Shown one piece after another: positions 56,716-64,000 of a stretch of DNA of 64,000 bases. The stretch lies in the NCBI GenBank assembly GCA_026419775.2, contig JAOPGA020000734.1, positions 62,001 through 126,000 of the forward strand, read 5' to 3'. The stretch comes from Acrasis kona (lineage: Eukaryota > Heterolobosea > Eutetramitea > Acrasida > Acrasidae). Position 1 is the stretch's first letter, and the number at the start of each line of letters is the position of its first letter. Under the pieces are notes generated by a model. That model did not search any database. It was not told the DNA's origin and saw only the letters and a program-made list of their open reading frames with translations. Position numbers and translations under genes: made by a program.

Positions 56716-57473
56716 TGAGTTAAATTTTCAAATTATGTTACAAAAACAGAAACTTCACATCTTGAACCTAACGCGTTGTTGGTGAATGATGAAAAGCAAC
56801 ATCTTCCTTCAAATATATAAAGCGCTAAGCAAATTTAAGATTATTATTATGGATGAAATAAAAAAAGATTAACAAATAAATCTGTTTATATATTAGACTT
56901 CAAATTTGATCTTCTCAATCTTGGTGGAAATCCTTGTAAAAGATGGTTCAGTCGACCGTGTTCGTAGATGCAACTCTCTTTTATTTAATAATGTCCTCTT
57001 GAAGTCCATAAAGCTTTTACTAAATTTTAGTCTAAAATTTGATGTTGATGGCACTTAAGCATGAAAAGAGCATGCACTATCTTGAGATGAACGAGTGCTT
57101 TAACGTTGATTTGTTTGCAGTAGTAGCGCACGTCAAGAGTGTATACCTTCCAGATGAACGAATGCTCGGTGATTAATTTGCAACCATTTATGTCAAGACT
57201 GAGTATATTTTCAAGACATACTTTAGTAATTCCGTGCCCTTGATTTTTTTGTGAACGTTGCATTTTTATATTTTATCGCTCTCCGTGATTTATTAATACA
57301 GTTGTACGACATGACGAAGTCCAACTCGTCGTGTAATGTGAAGAGAATCAGTAATTGAAGGAACCTATATTTGAAGTCGGTTGACTTAAGTCCGTTTCTT
57401 TTTGTAATAATTCATTCAACTTCGATTTCCGAACTTTTTTCATACAATTTTATAAACAGAATCACACGGGGCC
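56716..57473. other. Intergenic, one weak minus-strand ORF
   Basis: 758 bp, mostly AT-rich, between divergent XRN2-like and FIP200-like genes. A minus-strand frame 57027-57263 (78 codons, starting MQRSQKNQGHGITKV) is open from an ATG but has no recognised feature and Leu/His/Cys-rich text that could be chance. I do not call a gene. Confidence 0.4.
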
Positions 57474-60293
57474 ATGCATATTTTTACTTTTGAAGGTAAA
57501 AAGCTAGAGCTAGATGATAAAAAAGATATTAACGAATACCTGCAGACGCACAGCGACCACACCTTCTTGACTAATGATGGAACTGTATATACACGTCACG
57601 ACGAGGACATAGATAAAATATACGAAGTGCCAACATCCCTCAACCCCGAGGATGAAATAGCGCCGCACACCATTGTGCCAGATGCACTCCTACAGGACGT
57701 TGACGACAGCAATGTCGTGTCAAACAAACAAGCGATAATAAAAACAATGAAAACTTCGACGCCCTATTTGAGGGTAGACCAATGCAGGCGGATAGTGGAT
57801 ACGCAAGAAGTTCAATGCGAGTGCTTAGATGTACTAAGTCTGCGCGTGGGGACTCTATTCTCGTCTGCCCAAAGTCACTTGGAATCACTAAGTCATCAAA
57901 TGAAGACTTATGACGAGGCATTAGGAACCAAGGACGATTTAGAGCTCTTGTATCAAACATTGAAGGCAACCATCATTGATTCAGAGTTAAGTAGAAACAA
58001 GAATCGCACTTCCCTTTTAGACGCCGTACCTCAACATGAATCACTGCTCAAAGATTCATTACATTGCTCATCACAGTTAGAAGAGGCCAAGACTCGGCTA
58101 TCCACATACTCTGCAGAGCTCGATGAGCTTCGAAACGAGCCAATCATGTACAAAAAAGTGGTGCCGAGGCTAGACATCAAGGACCATCTCATCGATGCGA
58201 TGGACAAGGAGTGCCGAGAGCTCCTGGAAACATTTACATCATTCGAGAATGGCAGCGACGAAAAGGAATTACAAACGCTTTTAAAAGAGGCTGCCCGCAT
58301 CGAGAGTGATTTGGTGCTGTTCCACAGAGCATCCAGAGATGCCGATGAATCATTTCAAGAACAATTTCAAAAGGCACTATTCGGTCTCGCCGAAACATGT
58401 ACAAAGATCAATCAAGTATCATCGTCATGCAGCACGCAGTGCCTGGGCATGGAGAACATTGGCACCGTGTCGCGCCGCCTATCGGCAGCCAAGCGTTTGC
58501 CCCATGCTTACAAATTGAGCCTGCAGGAAATCATCAGGAGGAAATCATACGAACAAGAACTATTACACTATTGCGACGAATTCGAGAACAGAAGGCAGAT
58601 GGAACAAGCATCGCGTGACATTTACGCCGCACAATTAAAGAGCGGACACGACGGTAACATTGTGAGGGACATGATCAATGCCATCATACCCGAATTATGC
58701 GACGAAGCAGTGGTGCCGAGCACAAGAATATCACGATTGGAGAATTTACCAAGCATCAACTCCGACGTGATACGTGACTCCGAGTGGATGTACATGAACA
58801 AGACGCAAGTATCCAATTGTCACGACATTGATAGCGATGGAGAGGATTTATCGGAATCACTTTCGTTATCGGATGCTGATCATGACGATGTGATTGAAGC
58901 ACTCATCAAGAGCGAATCAAAGGTGAAGAGATTGGAACAATCCATCATGAGCATAAAGAACAGCATCGACAGCGAGAATATATTGCAACAAATGGATGAT
59001 CTGAGGAGGGAGATGAGCGACAAGAATCAACAAATTGAAGCGTTGAACGAGGAAATGTACAAATTGAGCGAAAAGGCGAAGCGATTGGAGGAGGACAACT
59101 TTGAGGAACGCGAAAAGTGTGAAACCTATAAGCAAGAATTGAATCATTGTAAAGCAGAATTCGACGCGAAGAATGGTCAACTAGCTCACGATTCAGCAGC
59201 TCGACTGTCACAGGTAACAAATCACATTCGACAATTAACGGAAACGCTTGCACGCATTCAAGAGGAACATTCCATTCGTCAACAAGATCAAGAATCAGCC
59301 GCACGATGCATCGAGGATGATCATCGACGAGAATTAAAAGATCGAATCGACCACTGTCAAGAGCAGCACGAATCAACCATACGATCCATGGAAAATGATC
59401 ATCGAAAAGAATTACGATCGCTTGCCGACAAGCACGAAGCGGAATCACAATCCATTCGATACAAGCATTCACAAGAATTACAACTACTCGCCAACAAGCA
59501 CGAAATGCAACAATTATCCATGATCGACTCCCATCAACAAGAATTACGTCGACAAGAATCCGATCGTGATGCGCGAATCGTTGATTTTGAATCCAACGTG
59601 AATCAATTACAAGAATGCAATCGATTCTTGAATCAACAAATCACGAATCAATCGAACCTTCAACAAGAATTAACCAATGCCAAATCACAAATCGAACGAT
59701 TGAATCAAGAACTAACATTAAAGAATGAAGAATCTAACCTTCATTATGAAATTCAACACTTGCGTGATTTGACGGAGATGCAACAACAACAAATCACCGA
59801 AATGACCAACAGAGATGTGGAGTACATTCAAGAGATTCACAAATTGAGAGAATTACTAAACAAGGATGAGCTGAATCAATTGAGATTACAAAACGAATCG
59901 TTGAACAAGATTATTGTTGATAGAGAGAAGAACAACAAACAGTTCATATCCACCACCGTGAACTTGGTCAAGCAAAAGGAAGAATCGATTCAATCGCTAA
60001 AGAGAGAGCTGCAATCCAAAATACCTCACGTGGATGTCGAGTTCAAATTTGATAGGGGAGCGAATCATTGGTATGGTGGCTGTGTGCTGGTGTTGAGCGG
60101 GCAGAGCGTGGAGTCCATCAGGGAAGCATGTGGCAAAGATTATCACAAGGCATCGTTGGTGAATGCAAAGATTTTGTTCTTGGACGACGACTTGATTGCT
60201 GATGCTAACAATGCTTATCAATTACCTGTTGGTGTTAGGTATAAGATTGTAGAATTGTACCCCGTGGAGAACAAGGATGTAAAATTTGTGTAG
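57474..60293 (+). CDS. FIP200/Atg11-like autophagy scaffold (probable)
   Basis: A single exon of 939 residues. The N-terminus (MHIFTFEGKKLELDD...) fits a ubiquitin-like fold ending near residue 50, as in Atg11 and FIP200. Residues 100-400 are helical; a Asp/Ser-rich loop follows, then a coiled coil of about 330 residues with repeats of the type DDHRRELK, NDHRKELRSLADKHE. The last 80 residues fold separately: VEFKFDRGANHWYGGCVLVL, then KILFLDDDLIA and NAYQLPVGVRYKIVELYPV. The end resembles the claw domain of FIP200/Atg11 (NPYxLPxGTKFYxV). Such scaffolds recruit the Atg1/ULK1 kinase and cargo receptors. The claw match is from memory of the pattern. Confidence 0.6.
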   Translation: MHIFTFEGKKLELDDKKDINEYLQTHSDHTFLTNDGTVYTRHDEDIDKIYEVPTSLNPEDEIAPHTIVPDALLQDVDDSNVVSNKQAIIKTMKTSTPYLRVDQCRRIVDTQEVQCECLDVLSLRVGTLFSSAQSHLESLSHQMKTYDEALGTKDDLELLYQTLKATIIDSELSRNKNRTSLLDAVPQHESLLKDSLHCSSQLEEAKTRLSTYSAELDELRNEPIMYKKVVPRLDIKDHLIDAMDKECRELLETFTSFENGSDEKELQTLLKEAARIESDLVLFHRASRDADESFQEQFQKALFGLAETCTKINQVSSSCSTQCLGMENIGTVSRRLSAAKRLPHAYKLSLQEIIRRKSYEQELLHYCDEFENRRQMEQASRDIYAAQLKSGHDGNIVRDMINAIIPELCDEAVVPSTRISRLENLPSINSDVIRDSEWMYMNKTQVSNCHDIDSDGEDLSESLSLSDADHDDVIEALIKSESKVKRLEQSIMSIKNSIDSENILQQMDDLRREMSDKNQQIEALNEEMYKLSEKAKRLEEDNFEEREKCETYKQELNHCKAEFDAKNGQLAHDSAARLSQVTNHIRQLTETLARIQEEHSIRQQDQESAARCIEDDHRRELKDRIDHCQEQHESTIRSMENDHRKELRSLADKHEAESQSIRYKHSQELQLLANKHEMQQLSMIDSHQQELRRQESDRDARIVDFESNVNQLQECNRFLNQQITNQSNLQQELTNAKSQIERLNQELTLKNEESNLHYEIQHLRDLTEMQQQQITEMTNRDVEYIQEIHKLRELLNKDELNQLRLQNESLNKIIVDREKNNKQFISTTVNLVKQKEESIQSLKRELQSKIPHVDVEFKFDRGANHWYGGCVLVLSGQSVESIREACGKDYHKASLVNAKILFLDDDLIADANNAYQLPVGVRYKIVELYPVENKDVKFV

Positions 60294-60306
60294 AATAAAT
60301 GTAGAG

Positions 60307-60519
60307 TTAATCTTTATGTTTGTTATCTCCAAAAATGAATGGGAGTACAAAGTCTTTATTCACCCCAACAAATGCTCCAAGGAATAACCCATAAATCGCA
60401 CTTCCACAAAAGATTCGTCCCCCTACTGGTCCAAATACCAATCCAATTGCTGTGTTTGGGTACTTTCGTGAAAAAGCAAATGCTCCATTAGACCGTGGGA
60501 TGGTAGGGCCTTCCGTCAT
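60307..60519 (-). CDS. Small membrane protein, 70 residues
   Basis: A single exon with two hydrophobic Gly/Phe-rich helices (IGLVFGPVGGRIFCGSAI, GLFLGAFVGV) after a Pro/Ser-rich start and before FVLPFIFGDN and a Lys-rich end. Size and composition suggest a small subunit of an organellar membrane complex, but I recognise no family. It is convergent with the FIP200-like gene (13 bp between stops). Confidence 0.6.
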   Translation of the reverse strand: MTEGPTIPRSNGAFAFSRKYPNTAIGLVFGPVGGRIFCGSAIYGLFLGAFVGVNKDFVLPFIFGDNKHKD

Positions 60520-60599
60520 TTTTATTTCGTTCTGAAATCGTGATTGGATCTCATATAGGTCAACTCACACGATTCCTTCTATTAATATAGCATTATAAT

Positions 60600-62378
60600 T
60601 TAAATTATTCTATTTTTATTTTTTTCAAAGTCACTCTCCACGGGAGTGTCACAAAAGTTGTCGATGCTCCAGAAGGAACAAATCAAATTAGAAAGGTCGG
60701 ATTTGTCCAAGTCCTCGCTGATGCGCTTCCACCTCCTCCTTAGATTCAAGGCTAAATCAATAATGCATACTTCCTTGTCAGGATTAGAATGATCTTTTCT
60801 AAGGCCTCTTCCCATCTGTTGCGTGAACACGATCTCACTTTCTGTCAACCTGCACATGACAACGCAGTCAATATTCGGCATGTCATAGCCCTCGTTTATC
60901 ATCATCACATTTACAAGCACCGTGAGTTTCCCATTTCGAAAGTTGTCAAATATTTGGTCACACCTCTTACCAACTTTATAATGCACAGAAGAAGCAGTCA
61001 TTGGCACTCGGTTCTGCTTGTTGATTAACTCTGCAATAGAATCAGCCTTCGTGATACTATCGGCAAAGATTAGGATTTTTTTCTTTTGAGGAAGACCACA
61101 ATCGACTCTAGCAGCACAGTAATTCAATAAAGTTTGAACAATATATGCGGAGGTAAGTTTACTTTTTACCTGCTCATCGCTTGACATGCCTAGACTACTC
61201 AAAGATTTTTCAAGTCTGGATAGGAAAATATTTACATTCTTGTGCTGCGTAAATTCTTTATAAAGTTGAGAGTAGGTTGGTACATCCTTGTCGCGAGTCA
61301 AAGTGTCCAGACACTCCAAATATTCAACATTCGGAAAGCAACCCAAAGTCTTTGCAAGAGTCCAAGGCAGATCAATGTACAAAACATTACTAAACATTGC
61401 TTTTATACCATCTCCGCTTGGATCGTGTCTGTGCGTCAATGTGGCCGTGATGCCCAACATGTACTTCATGCAAGAAGACTTTGACAAGGTTTCATGGACT
61501 CTATTATATGTGTGCGCTAACAAATGATGAACTTCATCAACAATACAATGGGTACAAGTGTCTACAATGTTCTTTGGAATGCGGTCGAAACTTTGAAACA
61601 AACAAAAAATAAAATGACTTTGACTGAAACTATACGTTGTGATTGATTCATCGACAACCAAAAAAGATTCCTTCCTATAGTCTAGCTTCCCAAAATGTTG
61701 TTTGAACTTTCGTGAGGCCTCATCCCTTATCTGTTTAGAGTGCACAAGGAATAGCAATCGGAAATTAAACTTATCTTTGGCGGGTGTGTTTGGTTTTACA
61801 AAGAGTAGGCGTCTTTTGGCACCGGGCTGTGATGGTTGTTTGACGATCATGTTGCAATAAACTTTCTTGTTTAATTTTTCCTTGTGTTTGCTGATCTCTC
61901 TTTCAATGTCTAATATGACTAGAACTGTTTTACCAAGACCCGTAGCGAGTACAATAACGCCATTTTTGTGACCTGTAAAGTCGCGAACTGCCTGCATGTG
62001 GTTCAAAATGACTGTCTGAAATTCGCTCGACACAAACCGACCATCAATTAGATCGGGAAAATGGTTGTCCAAGTGGGATATATCATCATAATTGAGAATG
62101 GGAATCTGTGGTGCTAATTGTGTTGCATCCGGTACTTCAAGTACATCTGGACTTGGGGGTGGTGGATTGTAAAGGCATGAAGCAGGGCTATTCTCTATAA
62201 CAGTTTTCATTATCTCACTGTCGTCCTGCTCTCCACTTTGATCTTCCAAAATGAATAATGGTCTTTTGGTTGCTTTCGATCTTTCAATCAAAAATTTTGA
62301 TACTTGGGATTTACTTAATGTTCCTGTCCTTAACTCATTAAATACATCAACAAAGTTGTTGAGGCGCATTGGTATCAA
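60600..62378 (-). CDS. Superfamily-II DNA/RNA helicase, DEAD/DEAH class
   Basis: A single exon of 592 residues. Motif I is VLATGLGKTVLVI, motif II VDEVHHLL (DExH), motif III GITATLTH (SAT to TAT), motif IV/V ILIFADSITKAD and LVNVMMINEGYDMP, motif VI QQMGRGLRKDH with arginine fingers. The N-terminal 100 residues are specific. The layout is that of the SSL2/type-III-restriction-like helicase group (COG1061), common in bacteria and phage, not eukaryotic eIF4A or Ski2 types. A Lys/Pro-rich insert (PSQPGAKRRLLFVKPNTP) splits the first domain. An HNH nuclease on the other strand lies 1.2 kb away. Confidence 0.85.
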   Translation of the reverse strand: MIPMRLNNFVDVFNELRTGTLSKSQVSKFLIERSKATKRPLFILEDQSGEQDDSEIMKTVIENSPASCLYNPPPPSPDVLEVPDATQLAPQIPILNYDDISHLDNHFPDLIDGRFVSSEFQTVILNHMQAVRDFTGHKNGVIVLATGLGKTVLVILDIEREISKHKEKLNKKVYCNMIVKQPSQPGAKRRLLFVKPNTPAKDKFNFRLLFLVHSKQIRDEASRKFKQHFGKLDYRKESFLVVDESITTYSFSQSHFIFCLFQSFDRIPKNIVDTCTHCIVDEVHHLLAHTYNRVHETLSKSSCMKYMLGITATLTHRHDPSGDGIKAMFSNVLYIDLPWTLAKTLGCFPNVEYLECLDTLTRDKDVPTYSQLYKEFTQHKNVNIFLSRLEKSLSSLGMSSDEQVKSKLTSAYIVQTLLNYCAARVDCGLPQKKKILIFADSITKADSIAELINKQNRVPMTASSVHYKVGKRCDQIFDNFRNGKLTVLVNVMMINEGYDMPNIDCVVMCRLTESEIVFTQQMGRGLRKDHSNPDKEVCIIDLALNLRRRWKRISEDLDKSDLSNLICSFWSIDNFCDTPVESDFEKNKNRII

Positions 62379-63526
62379 TCACATTGAGGGTTGTTTGGTT
62401 GAACTTCAATTTAAGTTTACAAGAACAACCTCGATTCACCGTAGTATCAACGACAATGTGTGACTTTAAGCTTTTTCACATTAACATAGATTGATGTTGG
62501 AGTGAATTGCCAACAAAATAAGAGAAGGTCCGTTGAAAAAAATCGAAAGGTTAGAATTGGAGAAGGATTGAAGATAAATGTACGTAACAATTACAGTGTA
62601 GGAAATGCGACAACATGGATAGTTAAATACATTCGAAACAATCTTATGAATGATAGTTAATGAAATATAGGATAAGATTCACGAGAAAGTACGTATTAGC
62701 AGACTAAACATGCGAGATCCTCAGAGTACGTGTCTCATGGGAAGAATTCTTTTGATTAGGAAGGATTTATAATTAAACCCTATGACAGCAGAAAGAACTA
62801 TCCTGCTAACTATGCTTCAAACAGAAGCTATTTTGTGTTGGTTCCATAACAGAGGACGACTCGTTTATATGCACTTTTTGAGTTGATCTTTCAATACTAA
62901 ATTATGGTAAGATCAATTATTAGTATTTGATTATCTATCATGAGAGCAACCAGTACAACAACTAAATCACAAAATTTGGTCTGGAACGTGACAGGTAATT
63001 ATTATTCGAAAATTGTTTGTTGCTTTGAGATTACATTGTAATGCTGCCGGTTGGCTGGGATGGATCCAGGATGTTATAAAATTTGCATCTTCCATCCGTT
63101 TACCAGTGAGGAGTCAAAGCAGGCATGATATATCCGCTACTCTATAATTAAACAACAAGAGAACTAAATGAGGTTATCTAATGATTTCACTTGTATGTGT
63201 TTGCTCCAATGTCAATGAGCAAGAGCAGCTCACAAAATGAGTGGTTGTCCATTTTACAAAGTATTTGTGTTGGGTATGAGAGGAGTCATTACGAATTTAA
63301 ATTGAGTAAATTATTAGTTGAGGTTCTAATGGCAGTTGAATGTTCATTAATGTTGCATTTAATGGTGTTGATATTAAAGATAGAACTTGGATACCTAGCA
63401 CAATAAATTGATAGTTGACATGATGTGATTATTATTATTTAATATTCGACTTGTTTTAATCATCCATGGAAGGTGTAACATGCAGTGAGGTTTGTTTCTG
63501 AAAGTGTGCGATTTAACATTGGATAG
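62379..63526. other. Gap, no convincing gene
   Basis: AT-rich with many stops in all frames. A short plus-strand start near 62940 (MRATSTTTKSQNLVWNV) is followed by a GT, and could be a first exon of the HNH gene, but no acceptor links it in frame. The plus-strand frame 63191-63406 begins with a non-ATG and looks spurious. Confidence 0.45.
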
Positions 63527-64000
63527 AGTGCTGGATCTAGTCTGTCCCACCCCATCTTTATTGACGATGACTGTGATCAAATTAATGCTATAATCATCGA
63601 TGACTGCGACCGAACCTCTGAACCTATTGACAACATGCAATTCAGTGCAGCAAGAATTTGCGATAACTCTGATAACAGGCAGTACAAGACTGTATTGAGG
63701 AAAACATTTATTAGAACATCTCAACATATATTTAGATCACAGGTATTAAGCGCTTATCGCTATAAATGCGCTGTTAGCGAGGAAAGTATAGTAGATATCT
63801 TGGAAGCGTGTCACATCCGTAGGTTCTCTGCCAATAGAGATGACCCTAGCATTAATCATGTTAGCAACGGAATATGTCTTTCGAGCAACCTACACAAGCT
63901 GTTTGATAAACATCTGTTCTCGATTGACAGTAGGTATCGAATTGAATTAGGTGCTGTTATGTCACTTTCAGAGGCGTACAGGCGCTATAATGGCCGAATA
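63527..64000 (+). CDS. HNH nuclease (HNH_2 type), partial at both ends
   Basis: The frame is open from 63527 to the window end; the first ATG is 63635 and the 5' exon is unknown. The core reads SQVLSAYRYKCAVSEESIVD, then ILEACHIRRFSAN, NGICLSSNLHKLFDKHLFSI, the HNH_2 pattern (AYxxxCAVxG, LEAxHI, NGIxLxxxLHxLFD). The metal-binding His and catalytic His/Asn/His set appears present. HNH_2 domains come mostly from bacterial restriction systems and phage; this copy could be part of a selfish element or a captured nuclease. The C-terminus is off the window. Confidence 0.7.

Noticed and set aside
63191-63406. 71-codon plus-strand frame
   Set aside because: Starts at a non-ATG, low-complexity Leu/Ser text, no splice context.

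Overview
This is a 64 kb piece of a gene-dense nuclear genome from a unicellular eukaryote. I recognise about 45 protein genes on both strands, many separated by only 10-300 bp. I reconstructed 50 introns in them. 49 are 35-49 nt and one is 64 nt, all with GT...AG ends and AT-rich interiors. TAA, TAG and TGA all end recognisable genes, so the standard code is used. The gene set (WD40, DH-PH RhoGEF, Rho GTPases, TMC channel, XPR1, FIP200/Atg11-like, Spc25, PXK-like pseudokinase, F-box/EF-hand) fits an amoeboflagellate or amoeboid protist. My best guess, an inference only, is Heterolobosea (Naegleria/Acrasis-like). Highly expressed genes (alpha-tubulin, HSP70) are intronless with strongly C-ending codons.

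Layout. 1-8.7 kb: partial membrane-anchored cyclophilin, relict gene, small basic protein, secreted PA-domain protein, WD40 protein, coiled-coil protein, small two-exon protein, proteasome chaperone PSMG3, and a Ydj1-type DnaJ. 8.7-17.4 kb: RRP1, V-ATPase G, M20/M28-like peptidase, RhoGEF, PPT2-like thioesterase, Rho GTPase. 17.4-26.2 kb: aquaporin, a 1171-residue probably mitochondrial protein with novel repeats, a CaaX-less Rho-like GTPase, a tRNA-Gln with an enlarged D-arm, a PXK-like pseudokinase with a WH2 tail, an ankyrin protein. 26.6-41.2 kb: mevalonate kinase, quinone oxidoreductase, a tiny CDK-inhibitor-like protein, alpha-tubulin, a mitochondrial membrane protein, a tyrosine phosphatase, an EF-hand protein, a coiled-coil protein, TrhO-like rhodanese, HSP70. 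41.3-52.9 kb: tandem cystatin-like secreted protein, F-box/EF-hand protein, Spc25, proline-rich DFRxxL protein, SHOCT-tailed protein, XPR1-like, TMC-like. 53-64 kb: secreted Arg/Gly-rich protein, XRN2-like exonuclease, FIP200/Atg11-like scaffold, small membrane protein, superfamily-II helicase, and an HNH nuclease running off the right end.

No operon logic applies. Shared themes are actin/Rho signalling (RhoGEF, two Rho-like GTPases, WH2 pseudokinase, DFRxxL protein), proteostasis (HSP70, DnaJ, PSMG3, autophagy scaffold), RNA processing (RRP1, XRN2, TrhO) and the cytoskeleton/kinetochore. Eight single-base interruptions occur in otherwise intact genes, and every one is cured by removing one base, most often from a short homopolymer. 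The likeliest cause is insertion errors in the assembly. With those bases removed, every spliced gene model has a length divisible by three.
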